From contig NW_027442067.1 in NCBI RefSeq assembly GCF_048569485.1, forward strand, positions 124,001 through 188,000: 64,000 nucleotides of DNA, given 5' to 3'. Positions 19,581 through 33,781 of this stretch are shown one piece after another; positions within the stretch are counted from its first letter, which is position 1, and each line of letters begins with the position of its first letter. The position numbers and the translations under genes were made by a program. The notes under the pieces were generated by a model. The model was not told where the DNA came from, searched no databases, and was given only the letters and a program-made list of their open reading frames with translations. The DNA comes from Anomaloglossus baeobatrachus (Eukaryota; Chordata; Amphibia; Anura; Aromobatidae).

Positions 19581-19767
19581 ATCGCTTCTCGGCCTTTTGG
19601 CTAAGATCAAGTGTAGTATCTGTTCTTATCAGTTTAATATCTGATACGTCCCCTATCTGGGGACCATATATTAAATGGATTTTTAGAACAGGGAGATGGA
19701 AAAAGAGCTTGCTCTGTCCACTCCACGCATTGACCTGGTATTGCAGTACCTCCAGGAACGGTGCACC
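19581..19767 (+). ncRNA. RNU2: U2 snRNA gene, intact
   Basis: Same as the reference copy; standard downstream spacer 19768-21158. Confidence 0.97.
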
Positions 19768-21158
19768 CCTTCTTAACCCAGTTTCCAAAAGCAGAACTCA
19801 ATTCACCTGATTCATATTAGCCCGATTTAATGAATTGGAAGAAAGCATACGTCTTCATATGCACCTCAATTTGGCCCATTCACTTTTCACACTTCCTCCT
19901 TTTGTTTTTTATCTTTCACACTTTTGACTTTCTTTATTCATCCAAATAGCAAACTCATCACCACTCAACCTGACCAACTCGGCTATGTCCCCGTGCTGCA
20001 GTTCTCTGTCTTATCTAGATCATTTGCAATTGAATGGAATAGATCCCTTTTGGACAAAGTGGATTCACCTGCTGCTGCAGTGACCACAGGTGTGATAACA
20101 TCTAGAATTGGCATCTGGTGCGATCTCTCCGCTTCCACTCCAAAGAAAGTTACCTGTTTATTCCTATCATGCATTGGTTTTTGGGGTTTTCTTTGAGTAA
20201 TGATGATCTCTTTAGTAGTCTGTTGGCGCCCTCTCCTGGAGGAATAGTTTGCTTGCTCTTGGACATTCTAAAAGAGAGGTCATGATAGACATTGAGCTTC
20301 TGAGCTCAATTGGGGACAGTCATGGGTGATGAATGTTTGCAACCTACTGCGAAGCCTCATACCGCAATATAAGGAACGTCAAATACTAAGAAAGGGCGGC
20401 CTATGAAAGAATTACTACTTTCAATAAGTACACTTAAACGGCTAATTGGGAATAGAAAAACTGTAAAAAGCCCTCTGAGAAAGCCCCCCTCTAACCTTTG
20501 ATAGTAAGCTTTTCTGTAGTCTGCCTGTTGATGTATTTTCCGTTTGAACTGTGCACAACATGAAGAGACGGAACACTGGCGGCTTGTCACAATGCCCCCC
20601 GATGACATCACAATAGCGCTGCTGCCTAGAAAACAAGCTGCGCAGAAGAAGTTGTTCTTTGGGTGGGAGGGTGGGCTAGTGGAAGGAGGGGGCAATCTCT
20701 TTTTTTCCCGGGTGGTAGGGGGATGACAGGAGAAGGGAAGCGGGTGGTGAGAAAGGTACAGAGGGCAGGGTTTGGGGGCTGGGAAGGAAAGGGAAAAGAT
20801 TAGGGTTTGGGGATGATGAAAGGGCTTTCTACGGGTAAGGATGGCAAAGGGTGGCAGTGACGGAAAGTCAGGCAACCTGTCCTGTCCGTCTTTTTGTATC
20901 GTGAATTGGAAAGACTGCAAGGGGGAGGGGAGTTGCTTGCGCCCTAAAGGAGGAGTTATTCAGATTCATTGCAGTGGGCGGCGGCTGCAAAACGCACCAT
21001 TCTTCTTGTTTTGGCTCTGCAAAGCAGCCTTTTCAAGGGTTGGCTTGGGTGACAAAATGTCTTGTGTAGGCGTGGGTTTGTCTCCCTCTCGCTCTCTCTC
21101 CCTAAGATGTGTCCGGCATAGGCCAGGGTGCCACTCGAGGCCCAAACCAATTCTGGTT

Positions 21159-21345
21159 ATCGCTTCTCGGCCTTTTGGCTAAGATCAAGTGTAGTATCTG
21201 TTCTTATCAGTTTAATATCTGATACGTCCCCTATCTGGGGACCATATATTAAATGGATTTTTAGAACAGGGAGATGGAAAAAGAGCTTGCTCTGTCCACT
21301 CCACGCATTGACCTGGTATTGCAGTACCTCCAGGAACGGTGCACC
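21159..21345 (+). ncRNA. RNU2: U2 snRNA gene, intact
   Basis: Same as the reference copy; standard downstream spacer 21346-22736. Confidence 0.97.
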
Positions 21346-22736
21346 CCTTCTTAACCCAGTTTCCAAAAGCAGAACTCAATTCACCTGATTCATATTAGCC
21401 CGATTTAATGAATTGGAAGAAAGCATACGTCTTCATATGCACCTCAATTTGGCCCATTCACTTTTCACACTTCCTCCTTTTGTTTTTTATCTTTCACACT
21501 TTTGACTTTCTTTATTCATCCAAATAGCAAACTCATCACCACTCAACCTGACCAACTCGGCTATGTCCCCGTGCTGCAGTTCTCTGTCTTATCTAGATCA
21601 TTTGCAATTGAATGGAATAGATCCCTTTTGGACAAAGTGGATTCACCTGCTGCTGCAGTGACCACAGGTGTGATAACATCTAGAATTGGCATCTGGTGCG
21701 ATCTCTCCGCTTCCACTCCAAAGAAAGTTACCTGTTTATTCCTATCATGCATTGGTTTTTGGGGTTTTCTTTGAGTAATGATGATCTCTTTAGTAGTCTG
21801 TTGGCGCCCTCTCCTGGAGGAATAGTTTGCTTGCTCTTGGACATTCTAAAAGAGAGGTCATGATAGACATTGAGCTTCTGAGCTCAATTGGGGACAGTCA
21901 TGGGTGATGAATGTTTGCAACCTACTGCGAAGCCTCATACCGCAATATAAGGAACGTCAAATACTAAGAAAGGGCGGCCTATGAAAGAATTACTACTTTC
22001 AATAAGTACACTTAAACGGCTAATTGGGAATAGAAAAACTGTAAAAAGCCCTCTGAGAAAGCCCCCCTCTAACCTTTGATAGTAAGCTTTTCTGTAGTCT
22101 GCCTGTTGATGTATTTTCCGTTTGAACTGTGCACAACATGAAGAGACGGAACACTGGCGGCTTGTCACAATGCCCCCCGATGACATCACAATAGCGCTGC
22201 TGCCTAGAAAACAAGCTGCGCAGAAGAAGTTGTTCTTTGGGTGGGAGGGTGGGCTAGTGGAAGGAGGGGGCAATCTCTTTTTTTCCCGGGTGGTAGGGGG
22301 ATGACAGGAGAAGGGAAGCGGGTGGTGAGAAAGGTACAGAGGGCAGGGTTTGGGGGCTGGGAAGGAAAGGGAAAAGATTAGGGTTTGGGGATGATGAAAG
22401 GGCTTTCTACGGGTAAGGATGGCAAAGGGTGGCAGTGACGGAAAGTCAGGCAACCTGTCCTGTCCGTCTTTTTGTATCGTGAATTGGAAAGACTGCAAGG
22501 GGGAGGGGAGTTGCTTGCGCCCTAAAGGAGGAGTTATTCAGATTCATTGCAGTGGGCGGCGGCTGCAAAACGCACCATTCTTCTTGTTTTGGCTCTGCAA
22601 AGCAGCCTTTTCAAGGGTTGGCTTGGGTGACAAAATGTCTTGTGTAGGCGTGGGTTTGTCTCCCTCTCGCTCTCTCTCCCTAAGATGTGTCCGGCATAGG
22701 CCAGGGTGCCACTCGAGGCCCAAACCAATTCTGGTT

Positions 22737-22923
22737 ATCGCTTCTCGGCCTTTTGGCTAAGATCAAGTGTAGTATCTGTTCTTATCAGTTTAATATCTGA
22801 TACGTCCCCTATCTGGGGACCATATATTAAATGGATTTTTAGAACAGGGAGATGGAAAAAGAGCTTGCTCTGTCCACTCCACGCATTGACCTGGTATTGC
22901 AGTACCTCCAGGAACGGTGCACC
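22737..22923 (+). ncRNA. RNU2: U2 snRNA gene, intact
   Basis: Same as the reference copy. The downstream spacer 22924-24313 is 1,390 bp (one T fewer near 23070) and carries T to G at 24254, inside the PSE-like element of the next gene. Confidence 0.97.
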
Positions 22924-24313
22924 CCTTCTTAACCCAGTTTCCAAAAGCAGAACTCAATTCACCTGATTCATATTAGCCCGATTTAATGAATTGGAAGAAA
23001 GCATACGTCTTCATATGCACCTCAATTTGGCCCATTCACTTTTCACACTTCCTCCTTTTGTTTTTTATCTTCACACTTTTGACTTTCTTTATTCATCCAA
23101 ATAGCAAACTCATCACCACTCAACCTGACCAACTCGGCTATGTCCCCGTGCTGCAGTTCTCTGTCTTATCTAGATCATTTGCAATTGAATGGAATAGATC
23201 CCTTTTGGACAAAGTGGATTCACCTGCTGCTGCAGTGACCACAGGTGTGATAACATCTAGAATTGGCATCTGGTGCGATCTCTCCGCTTCCACTCCAAAG
23301 AAAGTTACCTGTTTATTCCTATCATGCATTGGTTTTTGGGGTTTTCTTTGAGTAATGATGATCTCTTTAGTAGTCTGTTGGCGCCCTCTCCTGGAGGAAT
23401 AGTTTGCTTGCTCTTGGACATTCTAAAAGAGAGGTCATGATAGACATTGAGCTTCTGAGCTCAATTGGGGACAGTCATGGGTGATGAATGTTTGCAACCT
23501 ACTGCGAAGCCTCATACCGCAATATAAGGAACGTCAAATACTAAGAAAGGGCGGCCTATGAAAGAATTACTACTTTCAATAAGTACACTTAAACGGCTAA
23601 TTGGGAATAGAAAAACTGTAAAAAGCCCTCTGAGAAAGCCCCCCTCTAACCTTTGATAGTAAGCTTTTCTGTAGTCTGCCTGTTGATGTATTTTCCGTTT
23701 GAACTGTGCACAACATGAAGAGACGGAACACTGGCGGCTTGTCACAATGCCCCCCGATGACATCACAATAGCGCTGCTGCCTAGAAAACAAGCTGCGCAG
23801 AAGAAGTTGTTCTTTGGGTGGGAGGGTGGGCTAGTGGAAGGAGGGGGCAATCTCTTTTTTTCCCGGGTGGTAGGGGGATGACAGGAGAAGGGAAGCGGGT
23901 GGTGAGAAAGGTACAGAGGGCAGGGTTTGGGGGCTGGGAAGGAAAGGGAAAAGATTAGGGTTTGGGGATGATGAAAGGGCTTTCTACGGGTAAGGATGGC
24001 AAAGGGTGGCAGTGACGGAAAGTCAGGCAACCTGTCCTGTCCGTCTTTTTGTATCGTGAATTGGAAAGACTGCAAGGGGGAGGGGAGTTGCTTGCGCCCT
24101 AAAGGAGGAGTTATTCAGATTCATTGCAGTGGGCGGCGGCTGCAAAACGCACCATTCTTCTTGTTTTGGCTCTGCAAAGCAGCCTTTTCAAGGGTTGGCT
24201 TGGGTGACAAAATGTCTTGTGTAGGCGTGGGTTTGTCTCCCTCTCGCTCTCTCGCCCTAAGATGTGTCCGGCATAGGCCAGGGTGCCACTCGAGGCCCAA
24301 ACCAATTCTGGTT

Positions 24314-24500
24314 ATCGCTTCTCGGCCTTTTGGCTAAGATCAAGTGTAGTATCTGTTCTTATCAGTTTAATATCTGATACGTCCCCTATCTGGGGACCAT
24401 ATATTAAATGGATTTTTAGAACAGGGAGATGGAAAAAGAGCTTGCTCTGTCCACTCCACGCATTGACCTGGTATTGCAGTACCTCCAGGAACGGTGCACC
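24314..24500 (+). ncRNA. RNU2: U2 snRNA gene, intact, with a PSE variant
   Basis: The RNA sequence equals the reference copy. Its PSE-like element (24251-24267) reads CTCGCCC where all others read CTCTCCC, a single change at -60, so promoter strength could differ. Downstream spacer 24501-25891 is standard. Confidence 0.96.
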
Positions 24501-25891
24501 CCTTCTTAACCCAGTTTCCAAAAGCAGAACTCAATTCACCTGATTCATATTAGCCCGATTTAATGAATTGGAAGAAAGCATACGTCTTCATATGCACCTC
24601 AATTTGGCCCATTCACTTTTCACACTTCCTCCTTTTGTTTTTTATCTTTCACACTTTTGACTTTCTTTATTCATCCAAATAGCAAACTCATCACCACTCA
24701 ACCTGACCAACTCGGCTATGTCCCCGTGCTGCAGTTCTCTGTCTTATCTAGATCATTTGCAATTGAATGGAATAGATCCCTTTTGGACAAAGTGGATTCA
24801 CCTGCTGCTGCAGTGACCACAGGTGTGATAACATCTAGAATTGGCATCTGGTGCGATCTCTCCGCTTCCACTCCAAAGAAAGTTACCTGTTTATTCCTAT
24901 CATGCATTGGTTTTTGGGGTTTTCTTTGAGTAATGATGATCTCTTTAGTAGTCTGTTGGCGCCCTCTCCTGGAGGAATAGTTTGCTTGCTCTTGGACATT
25001 CTAAAAGAGAGGTCATGATAGACATTGAGCTTCTGAGCTCAATTGGGGACAGTCATGGGTGATGAATGTTTGCAACCTACTGCGAAGCCTCATACCGCAA
25101 TATAAGGAACGTCAAATACTAAGAAAGGGCGGCCTATGAAAGAATTACTACTTTCAATAAGTACACTTAAACGGCTAATTGGGAATAGAAAAACTGTAAA
25201 AAGCCCTCTGAGAAAGCCCCCCTCTAACCTTTGATAGTAAGCTTTTCTGTAGTCTGCCTGTTGATGTATTTTCCGTTTGAACTGTGCACAACATGAAGAG
25301 ACGGAACACTGGCGGCTTGTCACAATGCCCCCCGATGACATCACAATAGCGCTGCTGCCTAGAAAACAAGCTGCGCAGAAGAAGTTGTTCTTTGGGTGGG
25401 AGGGTGGGCTAGTGGAAGGAGGGGGCAATCTCTTTTTTTCCCGGGTGGTAGGGGGATGACAGGAGAAGGGAAGCGGGTGGTGAGAAAGGTACAGAGGGCA
25501 GGGTTTGGGGGCTGGGAAGGAAAGGGAAAAGATTAGGGTTTGGGGATGATGAAAGGGCTTTCTACGGGTAAGGATGGCAAAGGGTGGCAGTGACGGAAAG
25601 TCAGGCAACCTGTCCTGTCCGTCTTTTTGTATCGTGAATTGGAAAGACTGCAAGGGGGAGGGGAGTTGCTTGCGCCCTAAAGGAGGAGTTATTCAGATTC
25701 ATTGCAGTGGGCGGCGGCTGCAAAACGCACCATTCTTCTTGTTTTGGCTCTGCAAAGCAGCCTTTTCAAGGGTTGGCTTGGGTGACAAAATGTCTTGTGT
25801 AGGCGTGGGTTTGTCTCCCTCTCGCTCTCTCTCCCTAAGATGTGTCCGGCATAGGCCAGGGTGCCACTCGAGGCCCAAACCAATTCTGGTT

Positions 25892-26078
25892 ATCGCTTCT
25901 CGGCCTTTTGGCTAAGATCAAGTGTAGTATCTGTTCTTATCAGTTTAATATCTGATACGTCCCCTATCTGGGGACCATATATTAAATGGATTTTTAGAAC
26001 AGGGAGATGGAAAAAGAGCTTGCTCTGTCCACTCCACGCATTGACCTGGTATTGCAGTACCTCCAGGAACGGTGCACC
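25892..26078 (+). ncRNA. RNU2: U2 snRNA gene, intact
   Basis: Same as the reference copy; standard spacer 26079-27469. Confidence 0.97.
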
Positions 26079-27469
26079 CCTTCTTAACCCAGTTTCCAAA
26101 AGCAGAACTCAATTCACCTGATTCATATTAGCCCGATTTAATGAATTGGAAGAAAGCATACGTCTTCATATGCACCTCAATTTGGCCCATTCACTTTTCA
26201 CACTTCCTCCTTTTGTTTTTTATCTTTCACACTTTTGACTTTCTTTATTCATCCAAATAGCAAACTCATCACCACTCAACCTGACCAACTCGGCTATGTC
26301 CCCGTGCTGCAGTTCTCTGTCTTATCTAGATCATTTGCAATTGAATGGAATAGATCCCTTTTGGACAAAGTGGATTCACCTGCTGCTGCAGTGACCACAG
26401 GTGTGATAACATCTAGAATTGGCATCTGGTGCGATCTCTCCGCTTCCACTCCAAAGAAAGTTACCTGTTTATTCCTATCATGCATTGGTTTTTGGGGTTT
26501 TCTTTGAGTAATGATGATCTCTTTAGTAGTCTGTTGGCGCCCTCTCCTGGAGGAATAGTTTGCTTGCTCTTGGACATTCTAAAAGAGAGGTCATGATAGA
26601 CATTGAGCTTCTGAGCTCAATTGGGGACAGTCATGGGTGATGAATGTTTGCAACCTACTGCGAAGCCTCATACCGCAATATAAGGAACGTCAAATACTAA
26701 GAAAGGGCGGCCTATGAAAGAATTACTACTTTCAATAAGTACACTTAAACGGCTAATTGGGAATAGAAAAACTGTAAAAAGCCCTCTGAGAAAGCCCCCC
26801 TCTAACCTTTGATAGTAAGCTTTTCTGTAGTCTGCCTGTTGATGTATTTTCCGTTTGAACTGTGCACAACATGAAGAGACGGAACACTGGCGGCTTGTCA
26901 CAATGCCCCCCGATGACATCACAATAGCGCTGCTGCCTAGAAAACAAGCTGCGCAGAAGAAGTTGTTCTTTGGGTGGGAGGGTGGGCTAGTGGAAGGAGG
27001 GGGCAATCTCTTTTTTTCCCGGGTGGTAGGGGGATGACAGGAGAAGGGAAGCGGGTGGTGAGAAAGGTACAGAGGGCAGGGTTTGGGGGCTGGGAAGGAA
27101 AGGGAAAAGATTAGGGTTTGGGGATGATGAAAGGGCTTTCTACGGGTAAGGATGGCAAAGGGTGGCAGTGACGGAAAGTCAGGCAACCTGTCCTGTCCGT
27201 CTTTTTGTATCGTGAATTGGAAAGACTGCAAGGGGGAGGGGAGTTGCTTGCGCCCTAAAGGAGGAGTTATTCAGATTCATTGCAGTGGGCGGCGGCTGCA
27301 AAACGCACCATTCTTCTTGTTTTGGCTCTGCAAAGCAGCCTTTTCAAGGGTTGGCTTGGGTGACAAAATGTCTTGTGTAGGCGTGGGTTTGTCTCCCTCT
27401 CGCTCTCTCTCCCTAAGATGTGTCCGGCATAGGCCAGGGTGCCACTCGAGGCCCAAACCAATTCTGGTT

Positions 27470-27656
27470 ATCGCTTCTCGGCCTTTTGGCTAAGATCAAG
27501 TGTAGTATCTGTTCTTATCAGTTTAATATCTGATACGTCCCCTATCTGGGGACCATATATTAAATGGATTTTTAGAACAGGGAGATGGAAAAAGAGCTTG
27601 CTCTGTCCACTCCACGCATTGACCTGGTATTGCAGTACCTCCAGGAACGGTGCACC
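27470..27656 (+). ncRNA. RNU2: U2 snRNA gene, intact
   Basis: Same as the reference copy; standard spacer 27657-29047. Confidence 0.97.
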
Positions 27657-29047
27657 CCTTCTTAACCCAGTTTCCAAAAGCAGAACTCAATTCACCTGAT
27701 TCATATTAGCCCGATTTAATGAATTGGAAGAAAGCATACGTCTTCATATGCACCTCAATTTGGCCCATTCACTTTTCACACTTCCTCCTTTTGTTTTTTA
27801 TCTTTCACACTTTTGACTTTCTTTATTCATCCAAATAGCAAACTCATCACCACTCAACCTGACCAACTCGGCTATGTCCCCGTGCTGCAGTTCTCTGTCT
27901 TATCTAGATCATTTGCAATTGAATGGAATAGATCCCTTTTGGACAAAGTGGATTCACCTGCTGCTGCAGTGACCACAGGTGTGATAACATCTAGAATTGG
28001 CATCTGGTGCGATCTCTCCGCTTCCACTCCAAAGAAAGTTACCTGTTTATTCCTATCATGCATTGGTTTTTGGGGTTTTCTTTGAGTAATGATGATCTCT
28101 TTAGTAGTCTGTTGGCGCCCTCTCCTGGAGGAATAGTTTGCTTGCTCTTGGACATTCTAAAAGAGAGGTCATGATAGACATTGAGCTTCTGAGCTCAATT
28201 GGGGACAGTCATGGGTGATGAATGTTTGCAACCTACTGCGAAGCCTCATACCGCAATATAAGGAACGTCAAATACTAAGAAAGGGCGGCCTATGAAAGAA
28301 TTACTACTTTCAATAAGTACACTTAAACGGCTAATTGGGAATAGAAAAACTGTAAAAAGCCCTCTGAGAAAGCCCCCCTCTAACCTTTGATAGTAAGCTT
28401 TTCTGTAGTCTGCCTGTTGATGTATTTTCCGTTTGAACTGTGCACAACATGAAGAGACGGAACACTGGCGGCTTGTCACAATGCCCCCCGATGACATCAC
28501 AATAGCGCTGCTGCCTAGAAAACAAGCTGCGCAGAAGAAGTTGTTCTTTGGGTGGGAGGGTGGGCTAGTGGAAGGAGGGGGCAATCTCTTTTTTTCCCGG
28601 GTGGTAGGGGGATGACAGGAGAAGGGAAGCGGGTGGTGAGAAAGGTACAGAGGGCAGGGTTTGGGGGCTGGGAAGGAAAGGGAAAAGATTAGGGTTTGGG
28701 GATGATGAAAGGGCTTTCTACGGGTAAGGATGGCAAAGGGTGGCAGTGACGGAAAGTCAGGCAACCTGTCCTGTCCGTCTTTTTGTATCGTGAATTGGAA
28801 AGACTGCAAGGGGGAGGGGAGTTGCTTGCGCCCTAAAGGAGGAGTTATTCAGATTCATTGCAGTGGGCGGCGGCTGCAAAACGCACCATTCTTCTTGTTT
28901 TGGCTCTGCAAAGCAGCCTTTTCAAGGGTTGGCTTGGGTGACAAAATGTCTTGTGTAGGCGTGGGTTTGTCTCCCTCTCGCTCTCTCTCCCTAAGATGTG
29001 TCCGGCATAGGCCAGGGTGCCACTCGAGGCCCAAACCAATTCTGGTT

Positions 29048-29234
29048 ATCGCTTCTCGGCCTTTTGGCTAAGATCAAGTGTAGTATCTGTTCTTATCAGT
29101 TTAATATCTGATACGTCCCCTATCTGGGGACCATATATTAAATGGATTTTTAGAACAGGGAGATGGAAAAAGAGCTTGCTCTGTCCACTCCACGCATTGA
29201 CCTGGTATTGCAGTACCTCCAGGAACGGTGCACC
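29048..29234 (+). ncRNA. RNU2: U2 snRNA gene, intact
   Basis: Same as the reference copy; standard spacer 29235-30625. Confidence 0.97.
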
Positions 29235-30625
29235 CCTTCTTAACCCAGTTTCCAAAAGCAGAACTCAATTCACCTGATTCATATTAGCCCGATTTAATGA
29301 ATTGGAAGAAAGCATACGTCTTCATATGCACCTCAATTTGGCCCATTCACTTTTCACACTTCCTCCTTTTGTTTTTTATCTTTCACACTTTTGACTTTCT
29401 TTATTCATCCAAATAGCAAACTCATCACCACTCAACCTGACCAACTCGGCTATGTCCCCGTGCTGCAGTTCTCTGTCTTATCTAGATCATTTGCAATTGA
29501 ATGGAATAGATCCCTTTTGGACAAAGTGGATTCACCTGCTGCTGCAGTGACCACAGGTGTGATAACATCTAGAATTGGCATCTGGTGCGATCTCTCCGCT
29601 TCCACTCCAAAGAAAGTTACCTGTTTATTCCTATCATGCATTGGTTTTTGGGGTTTTCTTTGAGTAATGATGATCTCTTTAGTAGTCTGTTGGCGCCCTC
29701 TCCTGGAGGAATAGTTTGCTTGCTCTTGGACATTCTAAAAGAGAGGTCATGATAGACATTGAGCTTCTGAGCTCAATTGGGGACAGTCATGGGTGATGAA
29801 TGTTTGCAACCTACTGCGAAGCCTCATACCGCAATATAAGGAACGTCAAATACTAAGAAAGGGCGGCCTATGAAAGAATTACTACTTTCAATAAGTACAC
29901 TTAAACGGCTAATTGGGAATAGAAAAACTGTAAAAAGCCCTCTGAGAAAGCCCCCCTCTAACCTTTGATAGTAAGCTTTTCTGTAGTCTGCCTGTTGATG
30001 TATTTTCCGTTTGAACTGTGCACAACATGAAGAGACGGAACACTGGCGGCTTGTCACAATGCCCCCCGATGACATCACAATAGCGCTGCTGCCTAGAAAA
30101 CAAGCTGCGCAGAAGAAGTTGTTCTTTGGGTGGGAGGGTGGGCTAGTGGAAGGAGGGGGCAATCTCTTTTTTTCCCGGGTGGTAGGGGGATGACAGGAGA
30201 AGGGAAGCGGGTGGTGAGAAAGGTACAGAGGGCAGGGTTTGGGGGCTGGGAAGGAAAGGGAAAAGATTAGGGTTTGGGGATGATGAAAGGGCTTTCTACG
30301 GGTAAGGATGGCAAAGGGTGGCAGTGACGGAAAGTCAGGCAACCTGTCCTGTCCGTCTTTTTGTATCGTGAATTGGAAAGACTGCAAGGGGGAGGGGAGT
30401 TGCTTGCGCCCTAAAGGAGGAGTTATTCAGATTCATTGCAGTGGGCGGCGGCTGCAAAACGCACCATTCTTCTTGTTTTGGCTCTGCAAAGCAGCCTTTT
30501 CAAGGGTTGGCTTGGGTGACAAAATGTCTTGTGTAGGCGTGGGTTTGTCTCCCTCTCGCTCTCTCTCCCTAAGATGTGTCCGGCATAGGCCAGGGTGCCA
30601 CTCGAGGCCCAAACCAATTCTGGTT

Positions 30626-30812
30626 ATCGCTTCTCGGCCTTTTGGCTAAGATCAAGTGTAGTATCTGTTCTTATCAGTTTAATATCTGATACGTCCCCTA
30701 TCTGGGGACCATATATTAAATGGATTTTTAGAACAGGGAGATGGAAAAAGAGCTTGCTCTGTCCACTCCACGCATTGACCTGGTATTGCAGTACCTCCAG
30801 GAACGGTGCACC
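30626..30812 (+). ncRNA. RNU2: U2 snRNA gene, intact
   Basis: Same as the reference copy. The spacer 30813-32203 has G to A at 31646, just before the CRE-like TGACATCA. Confidence 0.97.
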
Positions 30813-32203
30813 CCTTCTTAACCCAGTTTCCAAAAGCAGAACTCAATTCACCTGATTCATATTAGCCCGATTTAATGAATTGGAAGAAAGCATACGTCTT
30901 CATATGCACCTCAATTTGGCCCATTCACTTTTCACACTTCCTCCTTTTGTTTTTTATCTTTCACACTTTTGACTTTCTTTATTCATCCAAATAGCAAACT
31001 CATCACCACTCAACCTGACCAACTCGGCTATGTCCCCGTGCTGCAGTTCTCTGTCTTATCTAGATCATTTGCAATTGAATGGAATAGATCCCTTTTGGAC
31101 AAAGTGGATTCACCTGCTGCTGCAGTGACCACAGGTGTGATAACATCTAGAATTGGCATCTGGTGCGATCTCTCCGCTTCCACTCCAAAGAAAGTTACCT
31201 GTTTATTCCTATCATGCATTGGTTTTTGGGGTTTTCTTTGAGTAATGATGATCTCTTTAGTAGTCTGTTGGCGCCCTCTCCTGGAGGAATAGTTTGCTTG
31301 CTCTTGGACATTCTAAAAGAGAGGTCATGATAGACATTGAGCTTCTGAGCTCAATTGGGGACAGTCATGGGTGATGAATGTTTGCAACCTACTGCGAAGC
31401 CTCATACCGCAATATAAGGAACGTCAAATACTAAGAAAGGGCGGCCTATGAAAGAATTACTACTTTCAATAAGTACACTTAAACGGCTAATTGGGAATAG
31501 AAAAACTGTAAAAAGCCCTCTGAGAAAGCCCCCCTCTAACCTTTGATAGTAAGCTTTTCTGTAGTCTGCCTGTTGATGTATTTTCCGTTTGAACTGTGCA
31601 CAACATGAAGAGACGGAACACTGGCGGCTTGTCACAATGCCCCCCAATGACATCACAATAGCGCTGCTGCCTAGAAAACAAGCTGCGCAGAAGAAGTTGT
31701 TCTTTGGGTGGGAGGGTGGGCTAGTGGAAGGAGGGGGCAATCTCTTTTTTTCCCGGGTGGTAGGGGGATGACAGGAGAAGGGAAGCGGGTGGTGAGAAAG
31801 GTACAGAGGGCAGGGTTTGGGGGCTGGGAAGGAAAGGGAAAAGATTAGGGTTTGGGGATGATGAAAGGGCTTTCTACGGGTAAGGATGGCAAAGGGTGGC
31901 AGTGACGGAAAGTCAGGCAACCTGTCCTGTCCGTCTTTTTGTATCGTGAATTGGAAAGACTGCAAGGGGGAGGGGAGTTGCTTGCGCCCTAAAGGAGGAG
32001 TTATTCAGATTCATTGCAGTGGGCGGCGGCTGCAAAACGCACCATTCTTCTTGTTTTGGCTCTGCAAAGCAGCCTTTTCAAGGGTTGGCTTGGGTGACAA
32101 AATGTCTTGTGTAGGCGTGGGTTTGTCTCCCTCTCGCTCTCTCTCCCTAAGATGTGTCCGGCATAGGCCAGGGTGCCACTCGAGGCCCAAACCAATTCTG
32201 GTT

Positions 32204-32390
32204 ATCGCTTCTCGGCCTTTTGGCTAAGATCAAGTGTAGTATCTGTTCTTATCAGTTTAATATCTGATACGTCCCCTATCTGGGGACCATATATTAAATG
32301 GATTTTTAGAACAGGGAGATGGAAAAAGAGCTTGCTCTGTCCACTCCACGCATTGACCTGGTATTGCAGTACCTCCAGGAACGGTGCACC
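32204..32390 (+). ncRNA. RNU2: U2 snRNA gene, intact
   Basis: Same as the reference copy. It is the last intact gene before the Keno C insertion; spacer 32391-33781 is standard. Confidence 0.97.
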
Positions 32391-33781
32391 CCTTCTTAAC
32401 CCAGTTTCCAAAAGCAGAACTCAATTCACCTGATTCATATTAGCCCGATTTAATGAATTGGAAGAAAGCATACGTCTTCATATGCACCTCAATTTGGCCC
32501 ATTCACTTTTCACACTTCCTCCTTTTGTTTTTTATCTTTCACACTTTTGACTTTCTTTATTCATCCAAATAGCAAACTCATCACCACTCAACCTGACCAA
32601 CTCGGCTATGTCCCCGTGCTGCAGTTCTCTGTCTTATCTAGATCATTTGCAATTGAATGGAATAGATCCCTTTTGGACAAAGTGGATTCACCTGCTGCTG
32701 CAGTGACCACAGGTGTGATAACATCTAGAATTGGCATCTGGTGCGATCTCTCCGCTTCCACTCCAAAGAAAGTTACCTGTTTATTCCTATCATGCATTGG
32801 TTTTTGGGGTTTTCTTTGAGTAATGATGATCTCTTTAGTAGTCTGTTGGCGCCCTCTCCTGGAGGAATAGTTTGCTTGCTCTTGGACATTCTAAAAGAGA
32901 GGTCATGATAGACATTGAGCTTCTGAGCTCAATTGGGGACAGTCATGGGTGATGAATGTTTGCAACCTACTGCGAAGCCTCATACCGCAATATAAGGAAC
33001 GTCAAATACTAAGAAAGGGCGGCCTATGAAAGAATTACTACTTTCAATAAGTACACTTAAACGGCTAATTGGGAATAGAAAAACTGTAAAAAGCCCTCTG
33101 AGAAAGCCCCCCTCTAACCTTTGATAGTAAGCTTTTCTGTAGTCTGCCTGTTGATGTATTTTCCGTTTGAACTGTGCACAACATGAAGAGACGGAACACT
33201 GGCGGCTTGTCACAATGCCCCCCGATGACATCACAATAGCGCTGCTGCCTAGAAAACAAGCTGCGCAGAAGAAGTTGTTCTTTGGGTGGGAGGGTGGGCT
33301 AGTGGAAGGAGGGGGCAATCTCTTTTTTTCCCGGGTGGTAGGGGGATGACAGGAGAAGGGAAGCGGGTGGTGAGAAAGGTACAGAGGGCAGGGTTTGGGG
33401 GCTGGGAAGGAAAGGGAAAAGATTAGGGTTTGGGGATGATGAAAGGGCTTTCTACGGGTAAGGATGGCAAAGGGTGGCAGTGACGGAAAGTCAGGCAACC
33501 TGTCCTGTCCGTCTTTTTGTATCGTGAATTGGAAAGACTGCAAGGGGGAGGGGAGTTGCTTGCGCCCTAAAGGAGGAGTTATTCAGATTCATTGCAGTGG
33601 GCGGCGGCTGCAAAACGCACCATTCTTCTTGTTTTGGCTCTGCAAAGCAGCCTTTTCAAGGGTTGGCTTGGGTGACAAAATGTCTTGTGTAGGCGTGGGT
33701 TTGTCTCCCTCTCGCTCTCTCTCCCTAAGATGTGTCCGGCATAGGCCAGGGTGCCACTCGAGGCCCAAACCAATTCTGGTT

